Below the pieces are notes generated by a model. It saw only the letters and a program-made list of their open reading frames with translations, searched no databases and was not told the origin of the DNA. From contig NZ_JAQSIP010000007.1 of assembly GCF_028649475.1 (NCBI RefSeq), positions 186,001-250,000 of the forward strand: a stretch of 64,000 bases of DNA. Reading direction: 5' to 3'. Numbering within the stretch: the first letter of the stretch is position 1; every line of letters begins with the position of its first letter. The position numbers and the translations under genes are program-made. The DNA comes from Curvibacter cyanobacteriorum. Lineage in GTDB: Bacteria > Pseudomonadota > Gammaproteobacteria > Burkholderiales > Burkholderiaceae_C. Positions 16,738 through 27,993 of the stretch are shown one piece after another.

Positions 16738-18260
16738 TGCAGGTCCTTCACAGCCCCGAACAAGCCCTGCAATGGCTGCGTGCCCACGGCGCCACCACGC
16801 TGCGCGTGGACAGCCGCCAGGTGCAGGCGGGCCAGGCCTTCATCGCCTGGCCGGGCGCAGCCACCGATGGGCGCCGCTTTGTGCGCGCGGCCCTGGCCCA
16901 GGGCGCGGTGGCCTGCCTGGTCGAGCGCGACGGCGTCGAAGCGCTGGCCGACTGGCCCGCCGATGCCCCCGTGGCCTGCTACCCCGGCCTCAAGGCCGCC
17001 ACCGGCCCGCTGGCTGCGCTGTGGTGGGGCCAGCCCTCGCACGAGATCGATGTGCTGGCCATCACCGGCACCAATGGCAAGACGTCCACCGCCTGGTGGC
17101 TGGCCCAGGCCCTGTCGGCTTTGCCCGACGCGCTGCGCCGCCCCTGCGCCATGGTGGGCACCCTCGGCACTGGTCAGGTGCCCCGGCCCGAGCAGGGCGG
17201 GGCCGACCCGCTGGCCCAGTTGGCGGGCACCGGCATGACCACCCCCGACCCGGTGCTGCTGCAAAGCCAGCTGCGCCGCTTTGTCGAGCAGGGCCTGAGC
17301 GCCTGCGCGCTCGAAGCCTCGTCGATTGGCGTCGCCGAGCACCGCCTGGACGGCTCCCGCGTGCGCGTGGCAGTGTTCACCAACTTCACCCAGGACCACC
17401 TCGACTACCACGGCAGCATGGACGCCTACTGGGCTGCCAAGGCCGCGCTGTTCGACTGGCCTGGCCTGCAAAGCGCCGTGCTCAACGTGGACGACGAGCG
17501 TGGGGCCGAACTAGCCCAGTCACTGGCCCAGCGCCTGGACTGCTGGACCGTGTCGCTGCAAGGCGGTGCACGCGTCAACGCGCGCGACATCCGCCATGGC
17601 GCCCGTGGCCTGAGCTTCACGGTGCAAGAGGGCGGGCAAAGCCTGCCGCTCGACACCGCGCTGCTGGGGCATTACAACGTCAGCAACCTGCTGGGCGTGA
17701 TCGCCACGCTGCGCAGCTTGGGTGTCCCGCTGGCCGAGGCTGTGGCCGTTTGCCAGCACCTGCTGCCGGTGCCCGGCCGCATGGACTGCCAGGGCGGCGA
17801 CGGCCTGCCGCTGGTGGTGGTCGATTACGCCCACACCCCGGACGCCCTGGAGAAGGCCCTGCGCGCGCTGCGCCCCATCGCCACCGAGCGCGGCGGCCGC
17901 CTGTGCTGCGTGTTCGGCTGTGGGGGCGACCGCGACGCCAGCAAGCGACCGATGATGGCCGCGGTGGCCGAGAAGGAAGCCGACTGGGTGATGGTCACCA
18001 GCGACAACCCGCGCTTTGAGAAGCCCGAACACATCATCAGCCAGATCCTGCTGGGCCTGAGCCACCGCGACTGCGTGCAGGTGCAGGCCGACCGGGCTGC
18101 CGCCATCCACGAGGTGCTGGCCCAGGCCACCGCCCGGGATGTGGTGCTGGTCGCGGGCAAGGGCCATGAGGCCTACCAGGAGACGGCGGGCGTGCGCCAT
18201 CCTTTTTCCGATCACGCCACCATTGACGAGGCCCTGCGCCTGAAGGGAGGGCGTGCATGA
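16737..18260 (+). CDS. murE: UDP-N-acetylmuramoyl-L-alanyl-D-glutamate--2,6-diaminopimelate ligase
   Basis: 507 residues. Cytoplasmic Mur ligase adding meso-diaminopimelate to the stem peptide. The ATP loop GTNGKTS is at residues 111-117. The DNPR motif at 423-426 is the signature of DAP-specific rather than lysine-specific MurE, which agrees with dapF at the start of the window. The ATG overlaps the ftsI stop, indicating translational coupling. The GHYNVSNLLG segment typical of the central domain is intact. Confidence 0.97.
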   Translation: MQVLHSPEQALQWLRAHGATTLRVDSRQVQAGQAFIAWPGAATDGRRFVRAALAQGAVACLVERDGVEALADWPADAPVACYPGLKAATGPLAALWWGQPSHEIDVLAITGTNGKTSTAWWLAQALSALPDALRRPCAMVGTLGTGQVPRPEQGGADPLAQLAGTGMTTPDPVLLQSQLRRFVEQGLSACALEASSIGVAEHRLDGSRVRVAVFTNFTQDHLDYHGSMDAYWAAKAALFDWPGLQSAVLNVDDERGAELAQSLAQRLDCWTVSLQGGARVNARDIRHGARGLSFTVQEGGQSLPLDTALLGHYNVSNLLGVIATLRSLGVPLAEAVAVCQHLLPVPGRMDCQGGDGLPLVVVDYAHTPDALEKALRALRPIATERGGRLCCVFGCGGDRDASKRPMMAAVAEKEADWVMVTSDNPRFEKPEHIISQILLGLSHRDCVQVQADRAAAIHEVLAQATARDVVLVAGKGHEAYQETAGVRHPFSDHATIDEALRLKGGRA

Positions 18261-19699
18261 GCAGCCCCCAACACCTGATGACCCTGGCCGAGGTGGCCGC
18301 CGCCCTGCCGGGCAGCCGGCTCGCGGGGGACCCCGCCACGCCGCTGCTGCGCGTGGCCACCGACACCCGCAGCCTGCAGCGTGGCGACCTGTTCGTGGCC
18401 CTGCGCGGCGAGCGCTTCGATGCCAACGAGCTGCTGCCCCAGGCCGCGGCCGCAGGGGCCAGCGCGGCGCTGGCCGAGCGCGACCCGGCCGCGGCCGGTC
18501 TGGCCGGTGTGCAGGTGGCTGACAGCCGCCTGGCCCTGGGCCAGTTGTCGGCCGCCTGGCGCCAGCGCTTCACCGGCCCGCTGATCGCGGTCACCGGCAG
18601 CAATGGCAAGACCACCTGCACCCAGATGCTGGCCTCGGTGTTGCGCGCCCACTGGGGTGACGCCGGCCTGGCCACCGAGGGCAACTTCAACAACGACATC
18701 GGCGTGCCGCTGACGCTGCTGCGCCTGCGCCCCGCACACCAGGCCGCGGTGGTCGAACTGGGCATGAACCACCCGGGCGAAATCGACTACCTGCGCCGCC
18801 TGGCCCAGCCCACCGTGGCGCTGGTCAACAACGCCCAGCGCGAGCACCAGGAGTTCATGGGCACGGTCGACGCAGTGGCGCAAGAAAACGGCCAGGTGCT
18901 GGTCGGTCTGGGCGCCCAAGGCGTGGCGGTGTTCCCGGCCGACGAGCCGTACGCCGAGCTCTGGACCGGTCTCGCCGGTCCCGCCCGCTGCCTGCGCTTT
19001 TCGAGCACGCCAGCTGTCGCCGCCGAGGTCAGCCTGGTGTCGGCGAGCTGGGCCGGTGCCGCCTGGTCGGTGCAGGCGCAAAGCCCGCAAGGCCTGCTGA
19101 ACTACCGCTTGCAGGTGGCTGGTTTGCACAACGTGCGCAACTCGCTCGCGGTGCTGGCCTGCGCCTTGGCCGCCGGGGTGCCGGTGGCCGCCATCGAGCA
19201 AGGGCTGGCCGATTTCAGCCCCGTCAAGGGCCGCTCGCGCGCCTGGGTGGCCAACTGGTCGAGCGCCGGTGCGACCCGCCCGATCACGGTGGTCGACGAC
19301 ACCTACAACGCCAACCCCGACTCGGTGCGCGCGGCCATCGACGTGCTGGCGGCCTTGCCCGCGCCGCGCCTGCTGGTGCTGGGCGACATGGGCGAGGTGG
19401 GCAACCAAGGCCCGGCCTTCCATGCCGAGGCCGGTGCCTATGCCCGCGAACGTGGCATCGATCAGCTGTTTGCCCTGGGCGAACAGAGCGTCGAAGCCGT
19501 GCAGGCCTTCGGGGCCGCGGGTCGCCACTTTGCCGATTACCCGGCTTTGCAGGACGCGGTGCTGCAAAGCCTGTCCCACGCCGCGTCGGTGCTGGTCAAG
19601 GGCTCGCGCTTCATGAAGATGGAGCGCGTCACCGGGGCCATCGATGCCGCTGCGCAGGCGTCCGTTCAGGAGGAGGTGGCCCATGCGCCCCGCGCCTGA
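18257..19699 (+). CDS. murF: UDP-N-acetylmuramoyl-tripeptide--D-alanyl-D-alanine ligase
   Basis: 480 residues. It adds D-Ala-D-Ala to complete the pentapeptide. Three Mur ligase domains are present, with GSNGKTT at residues 114-120 and the second-site motif EGNFNNDIG near 140-148. VVDDTYNANPDS near 344-355 is the typical C-terminal signature. It overlaps murE by 4 nt (ATGA). It is separated from mraY by 27 nt containing a GAGGAG-type ribosome-binding site. Confidence 0.97.
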   Translation: MSSPQHLMTLAEVAAALPGSRLAGDPATPLLRVATDTRSLQRGDLFVALRGERFDANELLPQAAAAGASAALAERDPAAAGLAGVQVADSRLALGQLSAAWRQRFTGPLIAVTGSNGKTTCTQMLASVLRAHWGDAGLATEGNFNNDIGVPLTLLRLRPAHQAAVVELGMNHPGEIDYLRRLAQPTVALVNNAQREHQEFMGTVDAVAQENGQVLVGLGAQGVAVFPADEPYAELWTGLAGPARCLRFSSTPAVAAEVSLVSASWAGAAWSVQAQSPQGLLNYRLQVAGLHNVRNSLAVLACALAAGVPVAAIEQGLADFSPVKGRSRAWVANWSSAGATRPITVVDDTYNANPDSVRAAIDVLAALPAPRLLVLGDMGEVGNQGPAFHAEAGAYARERGIDQLFALGEQSVEAVQAFGAAGRHFADYPALQDAVLQSLSHAASVLVKGSRFMKMERVTGAIDAAAQASVQEEVAHAPRA

Positions 19700-19726
19700 T
19701 TCATTCAGTTTTGAGGAGAAGCAACC

Positions 19727-20905
19727 ATGCTGCTGAGTCTTGCCCAATGGTTGCAGACGCTGTCGCCCGAATTCGGTTTTTTCCGGGTGTTCCAGTACCT
19801 GACCTTCCGCGCCGTGATGGGCGCCACCACCGCCTTGTTGATTGGCCTGTTGGCCGGCCCGGCGGTGATCCGGCGCCTGCGCGCGCTGAAGATCGGCCAG
19901 CCGATCCGCGGCTATGCGATGGAGTCCCACCTCAGCAAGAGCGGCACGCCCACCATGGGCGGCGTGCTGATCCTGCTGTCGATTGCCATCTCGACCCTGC
20001 TGTGGGCCGACCTGAGCAACCGCTTCGTCTGGATCGTGCTGCTGGTCACGCTGGGCTTTGGGGCCATTGGCTGGGTCGACGACTGGCGCAAGGTGGTCAA
20101 CAAGGACCCCGAGGGCATGCGCTCGCGCGAGAAGTATTTCTGGCAGTCGATCATCGGCCTGCTGGCCGCGCTTTACCTGGTGTTCAGCATCTCGGAGAGC
20201 TCCAACCTCAAGGTGCTCGAGCTGTTCATCACCTGGGTGCGTTCGGGCTTTGACGTCGACCTGCCGCCCAAGGCGGGCCTGCTGCTGCCCTTCTTCAAGG
20301 AAGTCAGCTACCCGCTGGGCGTGTTCGGCTTTGTGATCCTGACCTACCTGGTCATCGTCGGTTCGAGCAACGCGGTCAACCTGACCGACGGCCTCGATGG
20401 CCTGGCCATCATGCCGGTGGTGATGGTGGGTTCGTCGCTGGGCGTGTTCGCCTACGTCACGGGCAGCGCGGTCTACAGCAAGTACCTGCTGTTCCCGCAC
20501 ATCCCGGGTTCGGGCGAGTTGCTGATCTTCTGCTCGGCCATGGCGGGCGCGGGGCTGGCCTTCTTGTGGTTCAACACCCACCCGGCGCAGGTCTTCATGG
20601 GGGACGTCGGCGCGCTGGCGCTGGGCGGTGCACTGGGCACCATCGCCATCATCGTGCGCCAGGAAGTGGTGCTGGCCATCATGGGCGGCATCTTCGTGGT
20701 GGAAGCCCTGTCGGTGATGCTGCAAGTGAGCTGGTTCAAGTACACCAAGCGCAAGTACGGCGAGGGCCGGCGCCTGCTCAAGATGGCGCCGCTGCACCAC
20801 CACTTCGAGAAAAGCGGCTGGAAAGAGACCCAGGTCGTGGTCCGCTTCTGGATCATCACCATGCTGCTGTGCCTGCTGGGCCTGACGACCCTGAAGCTGA
20901 GGTAA
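19727..20905 (+). CDS. mraY: Phospho-N-acetylmuramoyl-pentapeptide-transferase
   Basis: 392 residues, normal length. Polytopic inner-membrane enzyme (about ten predicted segments) that transfers phospho-MurNAc-pentapeptide to undecaprenyl phosphate to form lipid I. The hallmark acidic motifs are present: VDDWRK near residues 114-119, [10 protein letters not shown] near 219-228, and the [11 protein letters not shown] box near 361-371. A strong Shine-Dalgarno (GAGGAG) precedes the ATG. Confidence 0.97.
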   Translation: MLLSLAQWLQTLSPEFGFFRVFQYLTFRAVMGATTALLIGLLAGPAVIRRLRALKIGQPIRGYAMESHLSKSGTPTMGGVLILLSIAISTLLWADLSNRFVWIVLLVTLGFGAIGWVDDWRKVVNKDPEGMRSREKYFWQSIIGLLAALYLVFSISESSNLKVLELFITWVRSGFDVDLPPKAGLLLPFFKEVSYPLGVFGFVILTYLVIVGSSNAVNLTDGLDGLAIMPVVMVGSSLGVFAYVTGSAVYSKYLLFPHIPGSGELLIFCSAMAGAGLAFLWFNTHPAQVFMGDVGALALGGALGTIAIIVRQEVVLAIMGGIFVVEALSVMLQVSWFKYTKRKYGEGRRLLKMAPLHHHFEKSGWKETQVVVRFWIITMLLCLLGLTTLKLR

Positions 20906-20908
20906 GCC

Positions 20909-22429
20909 GTGAGCCGCTTGCAAGACCTGCACATTCTGATCCTCGGCCTGGGCGCCTCGGGCCTGGCCATGGCGCGCTGGTGCGCGCGTCAGGGCGCGCG
21001 CGTCACCGTGGCCGACAGCCGCGAACAGCCGCCGCAACTGGCCACGCTGCGGGCCGAGTGGCCCGAGGTCGGCTTTGTCGGTGGCCCTTTCAGTGCCAGC
21101 CTGGTCGAGGGCACCGACGTGCGGGCCGTGTTCCGCTCGCCGGGACTGTCGCCCGCCACCGTGGCGCCGGTGTTCGATGCGGCGCGTGCGGTGGGCCTGT
21201 GGACGGGCGGCGAACTGAGCCTGTTCAACCACGCCTTGGGTGAACTGCGCGAGGCGCAGGCCTACCAGCCCAAGGTGCTGGCCATCACCGGCACCAATGG
21301 CAAGACCACCGTGACTTCGCTGACCGGGCAACTGGTTGAGCGCGCCGGCAAGACCGTGGCAGTGGCTGGCAACATCGGTCCGACCCTGCTCGACACCCTG
21401 CAGCAGCACCTGGACGCCGACAGCCTGCCCGAGGTCTGGGTGTTGGAACTGTCGAGCTTCCAGCTCGACGGCGTCACGGGCTTCGAGCCCACGGCCGCCA
21501 CCGTGCTCAATGTGACTCAGGACCACCTGGACTGGCACGGCAGCCTGGCCGCCTACGCCGAGGCCAAGGCCCGCATTTTTGGCAGCCAGACCCTGCTGGT
21601 GCTGAACCGCGACGACGCCACCGTGATGGCCATGTTGCCCGCGCCGCAGCGCGCCAAGCTGCAAAAGCCGGTGGTGCGCGAGCACATCACTTTTGGGGCC
21701 AGCCTGCCGACGCGGCCCAGCGACTTCGGCATCGAAGTGGTCAACGGCATGGCCTGGTTGGTGCGCGCCCTGGAGGCCGATGAGACCCGCAAGCGCCGCA
21801 AGGACGAGTCCGAGGAGCTGCACATCCAGCGCCTGATCCCGGCGGATGCGCTGCGCATCCGTGGCCGCCACAACGCCACCAACGCGCTGGCCGCCCTGGC
21901 GCTGGCCCAGGCGGCGGGCTGCACCATCGCCCCGATGCTCTACGGCCTGCGCGAGTACGCCGGTGAGCCGCACCGGGTCGAGCCGGTGGCACTGATCCAG
22001 GACATCGAGTACTTCGACGACAGCAAAGGCACCAATGTGGGCGCGACCGTGGCCGCGCTGCAAGGCCTGGGCGCGGACCGCCGCATCGTCGTCATCCTGG
22101 GGGGCGACGGCAAGGGCCAGGACTTCTCGCCCTTGGCCGACCCCGTGGCGCGCTACGTGCGCAGCGTGTTGCTGATCGGCCGTGACGCGCCCCTGATTGC
22201 CCAGGCCCTGGCGGGCACCGGCGTGCCCCTGCACACCGTGGCCACCTTGCCCGAGGCGGTGCAGCAGGCCGCCACCCTGGCGCAAGCCGGTGACGCCGTG
22301 CTGATGTCGCCGGCCTGTGCCAGCCTGGACATGTTTGACAACTACGAGCACCGCGCGCGCGTTTTTTGCGAAGCCGTGCAGCAGTTGGCCGACGAGGCGG
22401 GCACCTCGCTGGAAGGGGGCTTGGCATGA
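20909..22429 (+). CDS. murD: UDP-N-acetylmuramoyl-L-alanine--D-glutamate ligase
   Basis: 506 residues, longer than E. coli MurD (438). The extra length includes a charged insertion near residues 290-310 ([17 protein letters not shown]). It adds D-glutamate to UDP-MurNAc-L-Ala. GTNGKTT lies at residues 128-134 and the N-terminal Rossmann GLGASG near 13-18. DDSKGTN near 370-376 is the family C-terminal motif. The start is GTG 20909, 3 nt after mraY; the stop overlaps the ftsW ATG by 4 nt. Confidence 0.96.
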   Translation: MSRLQDLHILILGLGASGLAMARWCARQGARVTVADSREQPPQLATLRAEWPEVGFVGGPFSASLVEGTDVRAVFRSPGLSPATVAPVFDAARAVGLWTGGELSLFNHALGELREAQAYQPKVLAITGTNGKTTVTSLTGQLVERAGKTVAVAGNIGPTLLDTLQQHLDADSLPEVWVLELSSFQLDGVTGFEPTAATVLNVTQDHLDWHGSLAAYAEAKARIFGSQTLLVLNRDDATVMAMLPAPQRAKLQKPVVREHITFGASLPTRPSDFGIEVVNGMAWLVRALEADETRKRRKDESEELHIQRLIPADALRIRGRHNATNALAALALAQAAGCTIAPMLYGLREYAGEPHRVEPVALIQDIEYFDDSKGTNVGATVAALQGLGADRRIVVILGGDGKGQDFSPLADPVARYVRSVLLIGRDAPLIAQALAGTGVPLHTVATLPEAVQQAATLAQAGDAVLMSPACASLDMFDNYEHRARVFCEAVQQLADEAGTSLEGGLA

Positions 22430-23694
22430 GCCAGGCAACAGGACCTTGGTCAGGACGGCTTTCGGGCTGGTTCAGCGGCGTCTCCAAGGCCGCGGTCGAG
22501 GTCTTGCCGATCCGCACCTGGTCGGCCGACGAGGGCCGGGGGGCACCGCCGCGCGCCAGCATGCTGGGCGTGGACCAGGCGCTGGTCTGGGTCACCGTGG
22601 CCTTGCTGGCCTGGGGCCTGGTGATGGTGTATTCGGCCTCGGTGGCCATGCCCGACAACCCGCGCTTTGCCAACTACACCCACACCTACTTTCTGTCGCG
22701 TCACGCGCTGTGGCTGGTGATGGGCTTTGTGGCCGCCTTGCTCGCGTTCCAGGTGCCCATGAAGGTGTGGGAGAAGGCGGCACCGTGGCTGTTCATCGTG
22801 TCGCTGGTGCTGCTGATCGCGGTGCTGATCCCGCATGTGGGCAAGGTGGTGTACGGCGCGCGGCGCTGGATCGCCCTGGGGCCCCTGAGCTTCCAGCCCT
22901 CGGAGCTGGCCAAGTTCGCGGTGCTGCTGTACGCCGCCGACTACATGGTGCGCAAGATGGAGGTCAAAGAACGCTTCTTCCGCGCCGTGCTGCCGATGGG
23001 CGTGGCGGTGGGCCTGGTGGGGGCGCTGCTGCTGGCCGAGCCCGACATGGGCGCCTTCATGGTGATCGCCGTGATCGCGATGGGCATTTTGTTCCTGGGC
23101 GGCGTCAACGCCCGCATGTTCTTCCTGATCGCCGCGGTGCTGGTGGCGGCCTTCAGCATGATGATTGCTGCCTCGCCGTGGCGCCGCGAACGGATCTTTG
23201 CCTACCTCGACCCCTGGAGCGAACACAACGCGCTGGGCAAGGGCTACCAGTTGTCGCACTCGCTGATCGCCATTGGGCGCGGCGAGATTTTTGGCGTGGG
23301 CCTGGGCGGCAGCGTGGAGAAGCTGCACTGGCTGCCCGAAGCCCACACCGACTTCTTGCTCGCCGTGATCGGCGAGGAGTTCGGCTTGATCGGCGTGCTG
23401 CTGGTGATCGGCCTGTTCCTGTGGATGACGCGCCGCATGATGCACATCGGCCGCCAGGCCATTGCGCTGGACCGCGTCTTCCCCGGCCTGGTGGCCCAGG
23501 GCGTGGGCATCTGGATGGGGTTCCAGGCCTTCATCAACATGGGCGTGAACCTGGGCGCGCTGCCCACCAAGGGCCTGACCTTGCCCTTGATGAGCTATGG
23601 CGGATCGGCGGTGCTGATGAACCTGGTGACCATTGCCGTGGTGTTGCGCATCGATTACGAGAACAAGGTGCTGATGCGGGGGGGCCGGGTATGA
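22426..23694 (+). CDS. ftsW: Septal peptidoglycan glycosyltransferase FtsW
   Basis: 422 residues. SEDS-family polymerase of lipid II at the septum, partner of FtsI. About ten membrane segments follow an unusually long hydrophilic N-terminal tail of about 45 residues. SEDS signatures are visible: [18 protein letters not shown] near 145-162, AEPDMGAFM near 204-212, and PLMSYGGSA near the C-terminus. The starting ATG overlaps the murD stop. A paralogue, rodA, lies at 47.2 kb. Confidence 0.96.
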   Translation: MSQATGPWSGRLSGWFSGVSKAAVEVLPIRTWSADEGRGAPPRASMLGVDQALVWVTVALLAWGLVMVYSASVAMPDNPRFANYTHTYFLSRHALWLVMGFVAALLAFQVPMKVWEKAAPWLFIVSLVLLIAVLIPHVGKVVYGARRWIALGPLSFQPSELAKFAVLLYAADYMVRKMEVKERFFRAVLPMGVAVGLVGALLLAEPDMGAFMVIAVIAMGILFLGGVNARMFFLIAAVLVAAFSMMIAASPWRRERIFAYLDPWSEHNALGKGYQLSHSLIAIGRGEIFGVGLGGSVEKLHWLPEAHTDFLLAVIGEEFGLIGVLLVIGLFLWMTRRMMHIGRQAIALDRVFPGLVAQGVGIWMGFQAFINMGVNLGALPTKGLTLPLMSYGGSAVLMNLVTIAVVLRIDYENKVLMRGGRV

Positions 23695-24758
23695 GCGGTC
23701 AAAAGACAGCCTTGATCATGGCCGGTGGCACCGGTGGCCACATCTTCCCGGGTCTGGCCGTGGCCGAGGCGCTGCGCGAGCGCGGCTGGCGCGTGCACTG
23801 GCTGGGGGGCCCCAACAGCATGGAGAGCCAGATCGTGCCGCCGCGCGGCTTCGCCTTCGAGGTGGTGGATTTCTCGGGCGTGCGTGGCAAAGGCCTGTTG
23901 ACGCTGGCCCTGTTGCCGCTGCGCCTGCTCAAGGCCTTCTGGCAAAGCCTGCAGGTGGTGCGCCGGGTGCAGCCCGACGTGGTGGTGGGCCTGGGGGGCT
24001 ACATCACCTTCCCGGCCGGCATGATGGCCGTGCTGTCGGGCAAGCCGCTGGTGCTGCACGAGCAGAACTCGGTCGCGGGCATGGCCAACAAGGTGTTGGC
24101 CGGGGTGGCCGACCGGGTCTTCACCGCCTTCCCGGGCGTGTTCGCCAAGGGCCGCTGGGTCGGCAACCCGCTGCGGGCGGGCTTCACTTCGCAGCCTGGC
24201 CCGGCCGAGCGATTTGCCCACCGGCAGGGTCCGCTGCACGTGCTGGTGGTGGGGGGCAGCCTGGGCGCCAAGGCGCTCAACGACACCGTGCCGCAAGCGC
24301 TGGCCTTGATCCCGCCCGAGCAACGGCCGCGGGTGCGCCACCAAAGCGGTGCCAAGCAGATCGATGCCCTGCGCGAGGCTTACCGCGCCGCGGGCGTCGA
24401 GGCCGAGCTGACCCCCTTCATCGACGACACCGCCACGGCGTTCGCCGAGGCCGACCTGATCATTTGCCGCGCCGGTGCCAGCACCGTGACCGAGATCGCC
24501 GCTGTCGGCGCCGCCGCGGTGTACGTGCCATTTCCCTTTGCGGTGGACGACCACCAGACCGCCAACGCCCGCTTCCTGGTCGACCAGCAGGGCGGCTGGC
24601 TGATGCCGCAAACCGAACTCAAGCCCGGCCCGCTGGCCGAGCTGATCCTGAAAACCACCCGCGCCGACCTGCTGGCGCGGGCTTTGCAAGCCAAGAAGAT
24701 GCAAAAAATTGAAGCCACGACCGAAGTGGTGCGCGCCTGCGAGGAGCTGGCCCGATGA
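23691..24758 (+). CDS. murG: Lipid II synthase MurG
   Basis: 355 residues, normal. Peripheral inner-membrane GT28 glycosyltransferase adding GlcNAc to lipid I. The N-terminal glycine-rich loop [12 protein letters not shown] (residues 10-21) and the C-terminal UDP-GlcNAc motif region ([15 protein letters not shown], about 261-275) are intact. HEQNSVAG near 123-130 is the third hallmark. Its ends overlap ftsW and murC by 4 nt each. Confidence 0.97.
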   Translation: MSGQKTALIMAGGTGGHIFPGLAVAEALRERGWRVHWLGGPNSMESQIVPPRGFAFEVVDFSGVRGKGLLTLALLPLRLLKAFWQSLQVVRRVQPDVVVGLGGYITFPAGMMAVLSGKPLVLHEQNSVAGMANKVLAGVADRVFTAFPGVFAKGRWVGNPLRAGFTSQPGPAERFAHRQGPLHVLVVGGSLGAKALNDTVPQALALIPPEQRPRVRHQSGAKQIDALREAYRAAGVEAELTPFIDDTATAFAEADLIICRAGASTVTEIAAVGAAAVYVPFPFAVDDHQTANARFLVDQQGGWLMPQTELKPGPLAELILKTTRADLLARALQAKKMQKIEATTEVVRACEELAR

Positions 24759-26185
24759 AACACGCCATTCGCCACATCCACTTCGTCGGGCTGGGCGGCG
24801 CCGGCATGAGCGGCATCGCTGAGGTGCTGTTCAACCTGGGCTACACGATCTCGGGTTCCGACCTGTCGGACAGCGCCACGCTGCGCCGCCTGCAAGGCCT
24901 GGGCATCAAGACCGCCATCGGCCACGATGCCGCCAACGTCGAGACCGCCGACTGCGTGGTCACCTCGACCGCGGTCAAGGCCGACAACCCCGAGGTGCTG
25001 GTGGCCCGCGAGCGCCGCATCCCGGTGGTGCCGCGCGCGCTGATGCTGGCCGAGTTGATGCGCCTCAAGCGCGGCATCGCCATCGCCGGCACCCACGGCA
25101 AGACCACCACCACCAGCCTGGTTACCAGCGTGCTGGCCGAAGCCGGTCTGGACCCCACCTTCGTGATCGGCGGCCGCCTCAACAGCGCGGGCGCCAACGC
25201 CAAGCTGGGCAGTGGCGACTACATCGTGGTCGAGGCCGATGAGTCGGACGCGTCGTTCCTGAACTTGCTGCCGGTGATGGCGGTGGTCACCAACATCGAT
25301 GCCGACCACATGGAAACCTACGGCCACGACTTCAACCGCCTGAAGGCGGCCTTCGTGGACTTCCTGCACCGCATGCCTTTCTACGGCACGGCCATTTTGT
25401 GCACCGACGACCCGGCGATCCGCGAGATCCTGCCCCAGGTCAACTGCCCCATCACCAGCTACGGCTTCGGCCCCGAGGCCCAGGTGCGTGCGGTGGACGT
25501 GCGTGCGGTGGCGGGCCAGATGCACTTCACGGTGCAACGCCGCAACGGCGTCACCCTGCCGGACCTGCCCGTGGTGCTGAACCTGGCGGGCGAACACAAC
25601 GTGCTCAATGCGCTGTCGGCGATTGCCGTGGCGGTCGAGCTGAGCATCCCCGACGAAGCGGTGCAGCGCGGCCTGGCCCAGTTCAAGGGCGTGGGGCGTC
25701 GTTTCCAGCGCTATGGCGACTTGCCGACCCGCGACGGCGGCCAGTTCACCGTCATCGACGACTACGGCCACCACCCGGTCGAGATGGCTGCCACGCTGGC
25801 CGCGGCGCGCGGGGCCTTCCCGGGCCGTCGCCTGGTGCTGGCCTTCCAGCCGCACCGTTACACCCGCACCCGCGACTGCTTTGAGGATTTCGTCAAGGTC
25901 ATCGGCCAGGCCGATGCGGTGCTGCTGACTGAGGTCTATGCCGCCGGCGAGGCGCCCATCGTGGCCGCCGACGGCCGCGCCCTGTCGCGTGCCCTGCGCG
26001 TGGCGGGCCGGGTCGAGCCGGTGTTCGTCGACCAGGTCGAGGCCTTGCCCGAGGCCATCATCAGCAATGCGCGCGATGGGGATGTGGTGATGTGCATGGG
26101 CGCCGGCTCGATCGGTGCCGTGCCCGCCAAGGTGGTGGAGTTGCTGCAGTCGGCAGCACAGTCGTTGAAGGGAGTGCAAATCTGA
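24755..26185 (+). CDS. murC: UDP-N-acetylmuramate--L-alanine ligase
   Basis: 476 residues. First amino-acid ligase of the pathway. [17 protein letters not shown] (about 9-25) is the MurC nucleotide-sugar loop and GTHGKTTTT (112-120) the ATP loop. DDYGHHPVE near 334-342 is typical of MurC and Mpl. It overlaps murG by 4 nt and shares one base with ddlB (TGATG). Confidence 0.97.
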   Translation: MKHAIRHIHFVGLGGAGMSGIAEVLFNLGYTISGSDLSDSATLRRLQGLGIKTAIGHDAANVETADCVVTSTAVKADNPEVLVARERRIPVVPRALMLAELMRLKRGIAIAGTHGKTTTTSLVTSVLAEAGLDPTFVIGGRLNSAGANAKLGSGDYIVVEADESDASFLNLLPVMAVVTNIDADHMETYGHDFNRLKAAFVDFLHRMPFYGTAILCTDDPAIREILPQVNCPITSYGFGPEAQVRAVDVRAVAGQMHFTVQRRNGVTLPDLPVVLNLAGEHNVLNALSAIAVAVELSIPDEAVQRGLAQFKGVGRRFQRYGDLPTRDGGQFTVIDDYGHHPVEMAATLAAARGAFPGRRLVLAFQPHRYTRTRDCFEDFVKVIGQADAVLLTEVYAAGEAPIVAADGRALSRALRVAGRVEPVFVDQVEALPEAIISNARDGDVVMCMGAGSIGAVPAKVVELLQSAAQSLKGVQI

Positions 26186-27168
26186 TGGCGATCCAGGTTT
26201 CTGAGCTGGGCAAGGTGGCGGTGTTGATGGGCGGCAGCTCGGCTGAGCGCGAGGTCTCGCTGATGTCGGGCCAGGGCGTGTTGCAGGCCTTGCTGTCCAA
26301 GGGCGTGGATGCCCACCCGTTTGACCCCGCTGGGCGTGACCTCAGCGAGCTGCGCCAGGCCGGTTTTGCGCGCTGCTTCATCGCTTTGCACGGTCGCCAT
26401 GGCGAAGACGGCACGGTGCAGGGGGCGCTTGAACTGCTGGGCATTCCCTACACCGGCTCGGGCGTGATGGCCTCGAGTGTGGCCATGGACAAGGTCATGA
26501 CCAAGCGCCTGTGGTTGGCCGACGGCCTGCCCACGCCGCGCTATGTGTGCCTGAGCCCCGACCGCCAGGGCCGCGAGGTGGTGCGCACCGTGCCCGACAC
26601 CCTGGGGCTGCCCTTGATCGTCAAGCCGCCGCGCGAGGGCTCGTCGATTGGCGTCACCAAGGTCAATGGCTATTCGGAAATGCAGGAGGCCGTCAGCCTG
26701 TCGGCCCGCTACGACCCCGATGTGCTGTGCGAGGAGTTCATCGTTGGCGAAGAAGTCACCTGCCCGGTGCTGGGCAGCGGGGCCGATGCGCGCGCCATGC
26801 CGGTGATCCGCATCGCTGCCCCCGACGGCGCCTACGACTACCAGAACAAGTACTTCACCGATGACGTGAAGTACCAGTGCCCGAGCGGCCTGCCGCCCGA
26901 AGAAGAAGCCGAGATCCAGCGCATCGTGCTGGCCGCCTACCGCTCGCTGGGCTGCCGCGGCTGGGGCCGCGCCGACCTGATGATCCGCGCCAGCGACCGC
27001 AAGGCTTTCTTGCTCGAGATGAACACCTCGCCGGGCATGACCAGCCATTCGCTGGTGCCCATGTCGGCCCGCGCCACCGGCCTCAGCTATGAGGACCTGT
27101 GCCTGCAGGTGCTGGCCAGCGCCACCCTGGACTCGGCCCCGGACGCCGCGTCGCAAGCCCAAGGTTGA
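26185..27168 (+). CDS. ddlB: D-alanine--D-alanine ligase
   Basis: 327 residues. ATP-grasp enzyme making the D-Ala-D-Ala used by Mur[16 protein letters not shown] near residues 15-29 is the substrate-loop signature; [14 protein letters not shown] near 153-166 and [13 protein letters not shown] near 279-291 are ATP-grasp and metal motifs. Its location in the dcw cluster identifies it as the Ddl-B type. It is flanked by one-base overlaps with murC and ftsQ. Confidence 0.96.
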   Translation: MAIQVSELGKVAVLMGGSSAEREVSLMSGQGVLQALLSKGVDAHPFDPAGRDLSELRQAGFARCFIALHGRHGEDGTVQGALELLGIPYTGSGVMASSVAMDKVMTKRLWLADGLPTPRYVCLSPDRQGREVVRTVPDTLGLPLIVKPPREGSSIGVTKVNGYSEMQEAVSLSARYDPDVLCEEFIVGEEVTCPVLGSGADARAMPVIRIAAPDGAYDYQNKYFTDDVKYQCPSGLPPEEEAEIQRIVLAAYRSLGCRGWGRADLMIRASDRKAFLLEMNTSPGMTSHSLVPMSARATGLSYEDLCLQVLASATLDSAPDAASQAQG

Positions 27169-27959
27169 TGCGCATGAACGACTCGCTGGCCGTACCGCTG
27201 GATGTCAAGCTGATGAACCTCACCGCGTCGGTGTTGTTCATGAGCCTGACCGCGCTGGTGCTGGCCGCGGGCGGCTGGTGGGTGCTGCGTCACCCCGCGT
27301 TTTCGATCGGGGCCATCAGCGTGCAGGGTGAGCTGGCGCACAACAACGCCGTCACGCTGCGCGCCAACGTGGCGCACAAGCTGGTGGGCAATTTCTTCAC
27401 CGTCGACCTGCAGCAGGCGCGCGCCGTGTTCGAGGCCGTGCCCTGGGTGCGCCAGGCCTCGGTGCGGCGCCAGTTCCCCAACCAGCTGCAGGTGCAGCTG
27501 GAGGAGCATGTGCCGGTGGCCCTGTGGGGCCCCGAAAGCGGCTCGGGCATGTTGAACAGCTTTGGCGAGGTCTTTGAGGCCAACGTCGGCGACGTGGATG
27601 CCGACGACCTGCCGCGCTTGCACGGCCCGGACGGCCAGTCGGTCGAGGTGCTGGACATGTACGGTCGCCTGCGCCCCCTTTTCAAGCAACTGGACCTGGA
27701 CCTCGCCGAGCTCGAGCTGACCCTGCGCGGCGGCTGGCGCGCCAAGCTCGAGTCTGGGGCTGAGATCGAACTGGGCAACGGCAGCATCGAGCAGGTGATG
27801 GCGCGCACGCGGCGCTTTGTCGCCACGCTGACCCAGGTCACCTCGCGCTATGGCCGCCGTGCCAACTCGCTGGAAAGCGCCGATTTGCGCCACACCGAAG
27901 GCTACGCCCTGCGCTTGCGCGGCGTGACCACGGTGACGGCCGACGTTCCCAAAAAATAG
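27168..27959 (+). CDS. ftsQ: Cell division protein FtsQ
   Basis: 263 residues. Bitopic divisome protein: cytoplasmic N-terminus, one membrane segment (about 18-38), then a POTRA domain (about 45-112, FSIGAISVQGELAHNN) and a beta domain that binds FtsL/FtsB. The motif VRQASVRRQFPNQLQVQLEEH is partly visible near residues 95-115. ATG 27168 overlaps the ddlB stop; ATG 27174 is an alternative. Confidence 0.93.
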   Translation: MRMNDSLAVPLDVKLMNLTASVLFMSLTALVLAAGGWWVLRHPAFSIGAISVQGELAHNNAVTLRANVAHKLVGNFFTVDLQQARAVFEAVPWVRQASVRRQFPNQLQVQLEEHVPVALWGPESGSGMLNSFGEVFEANVGDVDADDLPRLHGPDGQSVEVLDMYGRLRPLFKQLDLDLAELELTLRGGWRAKLESGAEIELGNGSIEQVMARTRRFVATLTQVTSRYGRRANSLESADLRHTEGYALRLRGVTTVTADVPKK

Positions 27960-27993
27960 ACCCAACCCAAAACACAGAATCACAGGTACACAT

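Noticed and set aside
18212-22438. A 1408-codon open frame on the reverse strand across murF, mraY and murD
   Set aside because: It lies wholly antisense to three intact, clearly recognised genes. The composition (Gly/His/Gln/Arg-rich) is typical of antisense frames in high-GC DNA.
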